Positions 34,624-42,702 of a DNA stretch of 64,000 nt are shown here, piece by piece. The translations under genes and the position numbers were made by a program. Within the stretch, counting starts at the first letter, position 1, and the number at the start of each line of letters is the position of its first letter. The stretch is from Dehalococcoidia bacterium (GTDB lineage: Bacteria > Chloroflexota > Dehalococcoidia > UBA2979), in the NCBI GenBank assembly GCA_009379925.1, contig WHSU01000011.1, positions 31,787 to 95,786 on the forward strand. The letters are read 5' to 3'. The notes under the pieces were generated by a model. That model did no database searches. It was not told the DNA's origin and saw only the letters and a program-made list of their open reading frames with translations.

Positions 34624-35502
34624 CTACGCACGGCTCCCGGCCGTGGAGGCGCCCCGGAACGACTCGATGGCGCGGATGTGGTCGCCCGGCGTCTCGAAGC
34701 CCGCGCCCATGGTGTTGACGGTCAGGTGAGTGGCGCCTGCCTCGGCCCAGCGGTGCGACAGCTCGACGGCCTGGTCCACATTCTCGCGGGTCACCGCCAC
34801 GCGCGGCTCGATGCCGATGCTCGCAGGGTCGCGGCCGGCCGCCTCCGCCGCCGCGTGGATACGCTCGAGCCGCGCCGCAAGGTCCGCCGGGTCGCGCAAC
34901 TGTGGGAACCACCCGTCCGCGAGCCGTCCCACGCGCTCGAGGACGGGTTCGGACATCCCTCCCATCCAGATCGGGATCGCGGGCCTCGGGGGTAGCGGCT
35001 TGATGCCGGCGAGCGTGACGCAGTGGTACTTGCCCTCGAAGGTGACGACCTGGTCGCCCCACAGCGCGCGGAGGACCGCGATCTGCTCTTCGATGCGCCG
35101 GCCGCGGTTGCGGAAGTTCTCGCCCAGCGCCTCGTACTCCACGGCGTTCCAGCCGACGCCCACCCCGAGGCGCAGCCGGCCGCCCGAGAGCACGTCGATC
35201 TCCGCCGCCTGCTTCGCGACGAGCGCCGTCTGGCGCTGGGGGAGGATCAGGATGCCGGTGACCAGTTCGATGCGCTGCGTGAGCGCAGCCATGTAGCCGA
35301 AGAGCACCAGTGGCTCGTGGAACAGCGTCTCGTGGGTGTAGGGGCCGCGGAAGCCGCCCGGCCGCTCGGGATCCGCGCCCAGCACGTGGTCGTACGCCAG
35401 CAGGTGGTCGTACCCGGCCGCCTCCGCGGCCAGCACATAGTCCCGCACGCCCGAAGGGTCCGCGCCGATCTCGGTCTGCGGGAAGACAACGCCTACCTGC
35501 AT
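34624..35502 (-). CDS. LLM-class F420- or flavin-dependent oxidoreductase
   Basis: Luciferase-like (TIM-barrel) oxidoreductase of 292 residues. It starts MQVGVVFPQTEIGADPSGVR, has the family blocks RIELVTGILILPQRQTALVAKQAAEIDVLSGGRLRLGVGVGWN in succession, AIPIWMGGMSEPVLERVGRLADGW and a short C-terminus. The pattern fits the F420-dependent subgroup better than FMN-dependent bacterial luciferases, but cofactor cannot be proved by eye. ATG 35502 has AGGAGG 4-6 bases upstream. The preceding spacer contains TTGACA-17-AAAGAT on the minus strand. It is the first gene of a two-gene operon with the M20 peptidase. Confidence 0.9.
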   Translation of the reverse strand: MQVGVVFPQTEIGADPSGVRDYVLAAEAAGYDHLLAYDHVLGADPERPGGFRGPYTHETLFHEPLVLFGYMAALTQRIELVTGILILPQRQTALVAKQAAEIDVLSGGRLRLGVGVGWNAVEYEALGENFRNRGRRIEEQIAVLRALWGDQVVTFEGKYHCVTLAGIKPLPPRPAIPIWMGGMSEPVLERVGRLADGWFPQLRDPADLAARLERIHAAAEAAGRDPASIGIEPRVAVTRENVDQAVELSHRWAEAGATHLTVNTMGAGFETPGDHIRAIESFRGASTAGSRA

Positions 35503-35539
35503 GACGCCTCCTGTGATGCTCGTCCGCAAGGGTGGCGTC

Positions 35540-35568
35540 ATCTTTCGCGCTGGCGGATCGCCTGTCAA
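35540..35568 (-). promoter_or_regulatory. Promoter for the LLM oxidoreductase - M20 operon
   Basis: On the minus strand a perfect TTGACA (35568-35563), 17-base spacer and AAAGAT (35545-35540), 37 bases before the ATG at 35502. The -10 element matches the consensus only in part. Confidence 0.5.
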
Positions 35569-35639
35569 ACCGGCCCGACGGCCCACTCGGACGCGGCGGC
35601 GGTGCTAGCCTCTCAGCCGCTGGAGGCGAAGGAGTCGCA

Positions 35640-36536
35640 TTGTCAGGCCGTCACCTGCTCGTGCTCGCGGTCGGTGTGATGGCCATCTCGTGGTCGGCGC
35701 CGCTGATCCGGCTCGCGGACCCCACGCCCGCCCTGATGCTCGCCGCGTTCCGGCTCTCCGTCGCCGCCCCGCCCATGGTCGTGCTCGCCGCCGGCACGAG
35801 GCGGGACGAGTTCACGAAGTTGAGCCGGCGGGACCTCCTGCTACTGACGCTGTCCGGACTCGCGCTCGCGGGGCACTTCGCGACCTGGGTCGCCTCCGTC
35901 CAACGCACGTCGGTCGTGACGAGTGTGGTGCTGGTGACCATGCAGCCGCTCTTCGTCGGATTCGGCGCCTGGATCGCGCTCCGTGAGCGGCCCTCGAACG
36001 ACGTGATCGCCGGCGCGGTCATTGCGATGTTCGGCGCACTCATGCTCGCGGGGGACGACCTGGGCGACCGTGGTTCTCTCGAGGGCGACGTGCTCGCGTT
36101 GCTCGGCGGGGTGCTCTCCGGCGTGTACCTGGTGGCGGGCCGGGGCGCCCGAGCGCGCGTGTCGACGGTGACGTACGGGGCGATCGTCTTCAGTGTGGCC
36201 GCTGTCGCGCTGATCGCCTCGGTGGTGCTGGCGGGGACGGAGGTGACGGGGTTCACCTCGTCCGTCTACGTGTACGCGCTGCTCTTCGGACTGGTGCCGC
36301 ACCTCGTGGGACATAATGCCTTCAACTGGGCGCTCGGGTCGCTCCCGGCGGCGGTCGTCGCCATCGCGATCCTCGGCGAACCGGTGGGCGCCACGGTGCT
36401 CACTGCTATCGTGCTGGACGAAGTCCCGTCGGGCCTCGAGTGGCTGGGCGCGGGGATCGTGCTCGCCGGCGTCTGGGTGGCGCTGAGGCGAGCGCGAGCG
36501 CCCTCCGCTGCCGTCCGCGAGCCCGTCGAACTCTGA
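35640..36536 (+). CDS. EamA/DMT-family membrane transporter
   Basis: A 298-residue exporter with about ten transmembrane helices in two EamA repeats, the first starting MSGRHLLVLAVGVMAISWSAP and the second near EGDVLALLGGVLSGVYLVAG. Conserved points include LMLAAFRLSVAAPPMV, WIALRERP, and the second repeat's VGHNAFNWALGSLPAAVVAIAILGEPVGATVL in sequence. Family members export amino acids, nucleobases or sugars. The chosen TTG 35640 has GGAG 5 bases upstream and gives a normal N-terminus; TGCTAGCCT, extended -10-like, lies at 35603-35611. It is divergent from the LLM oxidoreductase gene. The substrate is unknown. Confidence 0.87.
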   Translation: MSGRHLLVLAVGVMAISWSAPLIRLADPTPALMLAAFRLSVAAPPMVVLAAGTRRDEFTKLSRRDLLLLTLSGLALAGHFATWVASVQRTSVVTSVVLVTMQPLFVGFGAWIALRERPSNDVIAGAVIAMFGALMLAGDDLGDRGSLEGDVLALLGGVLSGVYLVAGRGARARVSTVTYGAIVFSVAAVALIASVVLAGTEVTGFTSSVYVYALLFGLVPHLVGHNAFNWALGSLPAAVVAIAILGEPVGATVLTAIVLDEVPSGLEWLGAGIVLAGVWVALRRARAPSAAVREPVEL

Positions 36537-36577
36537 CGCAGCGCGCCACCAGGACCTGAGCGAGGAGAGAACCGCCG

Positions 36578-37816
36578 ATGCCCGCGTTGCCAACCTCCGG
36601 CCCGCTTGCCGGGCTTCGCGTGCTGGACCTCACCTGGGTGCTCTCCGGGCCGTTCTGCACCATGACCCTCGGCGACCTGGGCGCCGACGTCATCAAGGTC
36701 GAGCGACCACCGTACGGGGACGTGTCAAGGACGACCGGACCTCTGGTAGACGGCGAGTCCGGCTACTTCTTCTCCGTGAACCGCGGCAAGCGCTCGATTT
36801 CGGTGGACCTGAAGTCCGAGGAGGGGCGGGCGCTCTTCCGCGACCTCGTCCGAGAGGTGGACATCCTCGTGGAGAACTTCACGCCGGGCGCCATGGCGGG
36901 GCTCGGCCTCGGGTACGACGCACTCAGCGAGGTCAACCCCGCGCTCATCTATTGCGCGATCTCCGGCTACGGCCAGACGGGGCCGCTGAGCAGCCTCCCC
37001 GCCCTGGATGTCATCGTGCAGGGCGCCGGTGGGGTCATGTCGATCACCGGCGAGCCCGACGGCCCGCCCGTGCGGCCCGGGCTTTCGCTCGGCGACATCG
37101 CCGCAGGCCTCTACGGCGCCGTCGGCGTGCTGTCGGCCGTGCACGAGCGCGAGCGGTCCGGGAAGGGCCAGTTCGTCGACATCTCGATGCTCGATTGCCA
37201 GCTGGCGATCCTCGAGAACGCGTTCATGCGCTACCACGTCACGGGCAAGGTCCCGGAGAAGCTGGGCACGAGGCACCCGACCGCCGTGCCGTTCCAGGCC
37301 TTCCCCACCGCCGATGGCTACATCGTGGTCGCGCTGGCGTGGGGAGTCCCGAACCAGTGGGCGCTGCTCTGTGCCGAACTCGGCGTGCCCGAGTTGATCG
37401 ACGACCCCCGCTTCGCTACCTCGACCGCCCGCTCCGAGCACCACGCCGAGTTGGAGCCGCTGCTGGCCGCCGGGTTTAAGCAGCGAACGACGGAGGAGTG
37501 GGTGGAGAGTCTCCAGCGGTACGAGATGCCGTGCGGCCCGTTGAACACGATCCCAGAAGCGGCCGCGAGCCCGCAAGTCCAAGCACGGGAGATGCTCGTC
37601 CCGGTCACCCATCACACCCTGGGCGCCGTGCCCCTGACGAACACGCCCGTGAAGCTCTCCCGCACGCCGGGCGGCATCCGAGGCAGCTCGCCAGACATGG
37701 GGCAGGACACGCGCGATGTGCTGCGAGAGCTGTTGCAACTGGACGAGCCGGCGGTCACCGGCCTGCTCGAACGGGGCGTGGTCAGCGAGGAACGGCCGCC
37801 GGTCGACCTCGGATAG
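36578..37816 (+). CDS. CaiB/BaiF (family III) CoA-transferase
   Basis: Single-domain family III CoA-transferase of 412 residues. Family blocks are LRVLDLTWVLSGPFCTMTLGDLGADVIKVE in order, NRGKRSISVDLKSEEGR, ENFTPGAM, CAISGYGQTGP and VDISMLDCQ with the catalytic Asp. The typical GxGG-type late region is seen as AVPLTNTPVKLSRTPGG. ATG 36578 is preceded by GAGGAGAG at about 9 bases. It probably forms a unit with the exporter 41 bases upstream. Unlike the tandem enzyme at 29131, the active-site Asp is intact. The acyl substrate cannot be inferred. Confidence 0.92.
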   Translation: MPALPTSGPLAGLRVLDLTWVLSGPFCTMTLGDLGADVIKVERPPYGDVSRTTGPLVDGESGYFFSVNRGKRSISVDLKSEEGRALFRDLVREVDILVENFTPGAMAGLGLGYDALSEVNPALIYCAISGYGQTGPLSSLPALDVIVQGAGGVMSITGEPDGPPVRPGLSLGDIAAGLYGAVGVLSAVHERERSGKGQFVDISMLDCQLAILENAFMRYHVTGKVPEKLGTRHPTAVPFQAFPTADGYIVVALAWGVPNQWALLCAELGVPELIDDPRFATSTARSEHHAELEPLLAAGFKQRTTEEWVESLQRYEMPCGPLNTIPEAAASPQVQAREMLVPVTHHTLGAVPLTNTPVKLSRTPGGIRGSSPDMGQDTRDVLRELLQLDEPAVTGLLERGVVSEERPPVDLG

Positions 37817-37887
37817 CGCACGCGCGTGGACGCCGTCGGTGCCACACAGGACGGGTCCGGGTGTTACTGTGCGGTCAACCGGCCCTT

Positions 37888-37919
37888 GCTAGATTGTGAC
37901 GAAACGCGCAATATCTAGC
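37888..37919 (+). promoter_or_regulatory. Inverted repeat upstream of gltB
   Basis: Perfect 7-bp arms GCTAGAT and ATCTAGC separated by 18 bases, in an AT-rich stretch 20-50 bases before the first possible gltB start. Possibly an operator; no known site is recognised. Confidence 0.3.
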
Positions 37920-37938
37920 GAAGGTCAACGGTCGGTCC

Positions 37939-40900
37939 GTGGGGTACAATCTCCGCTCCATTCGGCAACCCCCGTTATTAGACAGCACAGAGTTGGGAAA
38001 GACTGTGACGCCACAGACGTCGGGCTCGCGATCCTTGACGGTGCCACCGGCGCCTCGGTCCGCGGTGTCTGCGTCGAAGTCGCTGGCCGGGTCGCCGACG
38101 AGCGTCTGGCCGGTCACCAGCCTCTACGACCACTCCCAGGGCCGGGACGCCTGCGGCACCGGATTCGTCGCGCAGATCGACGGCGAGCGCACGCACGAGG
38201 TCGTCCGGCTCGCTGTGCAGGCCGTCGGCGCGCTCACGCATCGAGGCGCGGTGAACGCGGACGCTCTGACGGGCGACGGCGCCGGGGTGACGGTCCAGGT
38301 GCCCTTCGAGTTGCTGCAAGCGGACTGTGAGCGCCTCGGGACACCGCTAACGGAGCGCGACGACCTGGCCGTGGCAATGGTCTTCCTGCCGCCCGACCAG
38401 GCGGACGCCGCGCGCGCGGTGCTGGACGAGCAGGTCTGCAACCTCGGGATGTCCATCATCGGCTGGCGCGAGGTGCCCACGGACCAGTCGGTGCTCGGCG
38501 GGCTGGCGCTGGAGTCATTGCCGAAGATCGAGCAATTGCTGATCCGACGCCCCGATGACCGCCAGGGTCCGGACTTCGAGCGCGTGCTGTACCAGGCGCG
38601 CCGGCGCGCCGAGCGCGCCTACCGTGAGCGCGACATCGAGTGCTACATCGTCTCGATGTCGTCGCGGACGGTGGTCTACAAGGGCCTGATGGTGGCGCCG
38701 CAGCTGCCGACGTTCTACCCGGACCTGACGGACGAGCGCACGACCTCGGCGCTCGCGCTGTTCCATCAGCGCTTCGCCACGAACACGCTGCCGAGCTGGA
38801 AGCTGGCGCAGCCGTTCCGTATGGTCGCCCACAACGGCGAAATCAACACGCTGCTGGGCAACCGCAACTGGATGGCCGCCCGCGAGTCTGACCTCACCTC
38901 ATCGGTGTGGAACGACGATATCTCCGACCTCATGCCGGTGATCTGGCCCATCGGCTCGGATACGGCCTCGCTGGACGAGGCGCTCGAACTGCTGATGCAC
39001 TCGGGCCGCGACCTCTACCACGCGATGATGATGCTGATCCCCGAGGCATGGGAGAACATGCCGAACATGGACCCGCAGCTGCGGGCCTTCTACGAGTATC
39101 ACGCCTGTCTGACCGAGCCGTGGGACGGCCCCGCCGCCGTCGCCTTCACCAACGGGACGACCGTCGCCGCCATCATGGACCGCAACGGGCTGCGTCCGGC
39201 GCGCTACCAGGTCACCTCCGGTGGCCTGGTGATGATGGGCTCAGAGGTCGGCCTCGTGCGTCTCAAGTCGAGCGAGATCATCGAGTCGGGCCGGCTGGGG
39301 CCGGGCGAGATGATCGCGGTGGACACCACGCGGCGGCGCTTCCTGCACAACCGCGAGATCAAGCAGGAGATCGCCTCCCGGCGGCCCTACGGTGACTGGG
39401 TGCGCCGCAATCTGATCCACCTCAAGACGGACACCGGAAACGGCCACAGCCCGCAAGGCGACGAGCCGGGACTGATGCTGCGCAAGATCCTCCACGGCTA
39501 CACGCACGAGGAGATCGAGTACGTTCTGAAGCCCATGGCGCGTGACGGCAAGGAGCCCGTGGGCTCCATGGGCGACGACACGCCGCTTTCCGTGCTCCAG
39601 GACGAGCCGCGTCTGCTCTACACGTACTTCAAGCAGAAGTTCGCGCAGGTCACCAACCCGGCGATCGACTCGGTCCGCGAAGAGATCGTGATGGCGCTCG
39701 ACACGTACCTCGGCCGCCGCCACTCCATCCTCGAGGCCACGCCGGAAGCGGCGCGCCTGGTGCACCTGACGAGCCCGCTGATCCGGGACGACGAACTGGC
39801 GGCGCTGCGGCGCTTGATGCATGAGGACGTGCGCGCTACGACGCTGCACGCCCGCTTCGCCGCCGGTGATGGCCCGGAGGCGCTGGAGCGCGCGCTCGAT
39901 GACCTCTGCGCTGCCGCCGTGCTGGCCGTCGACGAGGGACACTCGGTGCTGGTGATCAGCGACCGGCTGGTAGACGCCAGCTGGGCGCCGATCCCGATGT
40001 TGCTCGCGGTCGCCACCGTCCACCACCACCTGATCCGCACCGGCCGTCGCATGCGCGCCAGCATCGTGGCGGAGGCGGGCGACGCGCGCGACGTGCATCA
40101 CTTCGGTGCGCTCGTCGGTTTCGGCGCCAGCGCCGTGAACCCGTACCTGGCCTTCGAGGCGGTGCGCGAACTGTCCACGGACGACGACTTCGACGACACG
40201 AGCGCGCAGGAACTGCTCAGCGCCTACGAACAGGCCGTCGACACCGGCATCCTCAAGATCATGTCGAAGATGGGGATCTCCGCTGTCTCCTCGTACCACG
40301 GCGCGCAGATCTTCGAGGCGCTGGGCGTCGGTGGCGAGGTGATCGAGAAGTGCTTCCCCGGCACGACCTCGCGCATCGGAGGCATCGGTTTCGAGGCGAT
40401 TGCACGCGACGTGCTGGCACGCCACGCGATGGCGTACCCGGACGTGGACCGGCTGCCCCACGGCGGCTGGTACAAGTACCGGCGCGACGGCGACCACCAC
40501 GCCAACTCGCCGCAGATGTGGCGCCAGTTGCACGCGGTCGCCCAGGGCGGAGGCGCCGAGGCCTACGAGAAGTACGTGGAGGTCGTCAACGAGGCCCCCA
40601 CGACGAGTCTGCGCGACCTGCTGGACTTCGTGTCGGACCGCGAACCGATCGACATCTCCGAGGTCGAGCCAATCGAGTCGATCACGCAGCGCTTCCAGAC
40701 CGGAGCTATGTCCCTGGGTGCCCTCAGCCCGGAGGCGCACGAGGACATCGCTCGAGCGATGAACCACCTCGGCGGCCGCTCGAACACGGGCGAGGGCGGC
40801 GAGGATCCGCGGCGCTACTCGCCTGACGGCGACAAGCGCGACGCGAACTCGCAGGTGAAGCAGGTCGCCTCGGGACGCTTCGGTGTCACGCCCGCCTACC

Positions 40901-42603
40901 TGGCCGGCGCCAGCGAACTGGAGATCAAGATCTCGCAGGGCTCGAAGCCCGGCGAGGGCGGCCAACTGCCCGGGTTCAAGGTGAACCCGTACATCGCCAC
41001 GTTGCGGCACGTGATGCCCGGCACGCCGCTGATCTCGCCGCCCCCTCACCACGACATCTACTCTATCGAGGACCTCTCACAGCTGATCTACGACCTGAAG
41101 ATGGCCAACCCCGACGCGCGGGTCTGTGTGAAGCTCGTCGCCTCCGAGGGCGTCGGCACGATCGCGGCGGGCGTGGCGAAGAGCTACGCGGACGTCATCC
41201 AGATCAGCGGCGCCGAGGGCGGCACCGGCGCCTCGCCGCTGTCCTCCATCAAGTACGCCGGCGCACCGTGGGAACTGGGCCTGGCCGAGACGCAGCAGGC
41301 ACTCGTTGCGAACCGCCTGCGCGGACGCGTCACGCTGCGCGCCGACGGCGGACTGAAGACCGGGCGCGATGTCGTGATCGCCGCACTGCTGGGCGCCGAA
41401 CAGTACGGCTTCGGCACCACCGCGATGATCGCCGTCGGCTGCAAGATGGCGCGGCAGTGCCACCTGAACACCTGCCCCGTCGGCGTAGCCACGCAGCGCG
41501 AAGACCTGCGCGCCAAGTACTTCGGCACGCCCGAGATGCTCGTGACTTTCCTGATCCACGTGGGCGAGGAGGTCCGCCAGATCCTCGCCAGGCTCGGCTA
41601 CCGCACGGTCGACGAGCTGGTGGGTCGGGCCGACCTGCTCCGTCAGCCGGAGGTGCCCGGCGAAGGGCACCGCTGGGAGAACGTGGACCTGGCGAAGCTG
41701 ATCACCCCCGTCGACCCCGAGGGTCACGAGCCGCACCGCGCCACGCAGGTGCGGAACGACCGCGAGGGAGACTCGCCGCTGGACGACCGCATCATCTCGG
41801 ACGTCGAGGACGCCATCGAGCGCCAGAAGCCGGCGAAGCGGCACTACGAGGTGCACAACACGGACCGGACCGTTGGCGCGCGGCTCTCCGGCCGCATCGC
41901 GCACAAGCACGGGGACCAGGGACTGCCCTACGGCACCGTCGACCTCAGTTTCACCGGCTCGGCCGGGCAGTCGTTCGGCGCGTTCCTGGCGCGCGGCGTC
42001 TGCATGCACCTCACGGGCGAGGCGAACGATTACGTCGGTAAGGGCATGGGTGGCGGCGAGATCACCATCCGCCCGCATTCGGACTCGCCGTTTCCGTCGC
42101 ACGAGGCGGTGCTCGTCGGCAACACCGTGCTCTACGGCGCCACCGGCGGCGACCTCTTTGTCGCAGGCAAGGCCGGCGAGCGCTTCGCCGTGCGGAACTC
42201 CGGCGCCCGCGCGGTCGTCGAGGGCATCGGTGACCACGGCTGCGAGTACATGACGGACGGCGTGGTCGTCATCCTCGGCGAGACCGGCCGCAACTTCGGC
42301 GCCGGCATGTCCAACGGCGTCGCCTTTGTCCTCGATGAGCGCGGGGACTTCCGCTCACGCGTGAACCAGGAGCTGGTGGGCCTCGAGCAGGTGACCACAC
42401 CCGAGGACATCGAGCTGCTGGAGGCGCTGGTGCGGGCGCACCTGGAGAAGACAGGCTCCCGACGCGCGGAGGAGATCCTGCGCTCGTGGCGCCTCAATCT
42501 TCCGAAGTTCTGGAAGGTCGCTCCGAAGTTCGCGATCACGGAGGACGGCGCGCTCACCGTCGTGCGCCGCCACCTCGAGGGCCTGCGCGCCATGGCGCGG
42601 TAG
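37939..42603 (+). CDS. gltB: Glutamate synthase large subunit
   Basis: Makes glutamate from glutamine and 2-oxoglutarate. The chain (up to 1554 residues) has a class II glutamine amidotransferase domain whose nucleophile is C72 in DACGTGF, so about 71 residues must be removed as a propeptide; a central domain; the FMN barrel with GAEGGTGASPLSSIKYAG and DGGLKTGRDVVIAALLGAE; the [3Fe-4S] cysteines C1168, C1174 and C1179; and a C-terminal GXGXG beta-helix (GGGEITIRP, GNTVLYGATGGDLFVAG). GTG 38005 is an alternative start, favoured by a TACAAT box at 37945-37950 that would lie inside the longer reading. No small subunit gene follows; the next gene is convergent. Confidence 0.94.
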   Translation: MGYNLRSIRQPPLLDSTELGKTVTPQTSGSRSLTVPPAPRSAVSASKSLAGSPTSVWPVTSLYDHSQGRDACGTGFVAQIDGERTHEVVRLAVQAVGALTHRGAVNADALTGDGAGVTVQVPFELLQADCERLGTPLTERDDLAVAMVFLPPDQADAARAVLDEQVCNLGMSIIGWREVPTDQSVLGGLALESLPKIEQLLIRRPDDRQGPDFERVLYQARRRAERAYRERDIECYIVSMSSRTVVYKGLMVAPQLPTFYPDLTDERTTSALALFHQRFATNTLPSWKLAQPFRMVAHNGEINTLLGNRNWMAARESDLTSSVWNDDISDLMPVIWPIGSDTASLDEALELLMHSGRDLYHAMMMLIPEAWENMPNMDPQLRAFYEYHACLTEPWDGPAAVAFTNGTTVAAIMDRNGLRPARYQVTSGGLVMMGSEVGLVRLKSSEIIESGRLGPGEMIAVDTTRRRFLHNREIKQEIASRRPYGDWVRRNLIHLKTDTGNGHSPQGDEPGLMLRKILHGYTHEEIEYVLKPMARDGKEPVGSMGDDTPLSVLQDEPRLLYTYFKQKFAQVTNPAIDSVREEIVMALDTYLGRRHSILEATPEAARLVHLTSPLIRDDELAALRRLMHEDVRATTLHARFAAGDGPEALERALDDLCAAAVLAVDEGHSVLVISDRLVDASWAPIPMLLAVATVHHHLIRTGRRMRASIVAEAGDARDVHHFGALVGFGASAVNPYLAFEAVRELSTDDDFDDTSAQELLSAYEQAVDTGILKIMSKMGISAVSSYHGAQIFEALGVGGEVIEKCFPGTTSRIGGIGFEAIARDVLARHAMAYPDVDRLPHGGWYKYRRDGDHHANSPQMWRQLHAVAQGGGAEAYEKYVEVVNEAPTTSLRDLLDFVSDREPIDISEVEPIESITQRFQTGAMSLGALSPEAHEDIARAMNHLGGRSNTGEGGEDPRRYSPDGDKRDANSQVKQVASGRFGVTPAYLAGASELEIKISQGSKPGEGGQLPGFKVNPYIATLRHVMPGTPLISPPPHHDIYSIEDLSQLIYDLKMANPDARVCVKLVASEGVGTIAAGVAKSYADVIQISGAEGGTGASPLSSIKYAGAPWELGLAETQQALVANRLRGRVTLRADGGLKTGRDVVIAALLGAEQYGFGTTAMIAVGCKMARQCHLNTCPVGVATQREDLRAKYFGTPEMLVTFLIHVGEEVRQILARLGYRTVDELVGRADLLRQPEVPGEGHRWENVDLAKLITPVDPEGHEPHRATQVRNDREGDSPLDDRIISDVEDAIERQKPAKRHYEVHNTDRTVGARLSGRIAHKHGDQGLPYGTVDLSFTGSAGQSFGAFLARGVCMHLTGEANDYVGKGMGGGEITIRPHSDSPFPSHEAVLVGNTVLYGATGGDLFVAGKAGERFAVRNSGARAVVEGIGDHGCEYMTDGVVVILGETGRNFGAGMSNGVAFVLDERGDFRSRVNQELVGLEQVTTPEDIELLEALVRAHLEKTGSRRAEEILRSWRLNLPKFWKVAPKFAITEDGALTVVRRHLEGLRAMAR

Positions 42604-42643
42604 ACCGCCGCGGCGCCGCCGCAGTCGCCAACGAGACGAAGAC

Positions 42644-42666
42644 GGGGCCGCTCGATGAGCGGCCCC
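42644..42666. terminator. Hairpin between convergent gltB and ABC permease genes
   Basis: Perfect 10-bp stem GGGGCCGCTC / GAGCGGCCCC with a 3-base loop, 40 bases after the gltB stop and 36 bases from the end of the convergent FtsX-type gene. Likely acts for both strands. Confidence 0.65.
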
Positions 42667-42702
42667 CGTTGCGAGTCCTCCCCGCCCCTGCCCCCTGAGG
42701 CG

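Noticed and set aside
39241..41052. 603-codon minus-strand open frame opposite gltB
   Set aside because: Third-position GC bias leaves antisense frames open; composition is Arg/Val/Leu/His-rich without domains.
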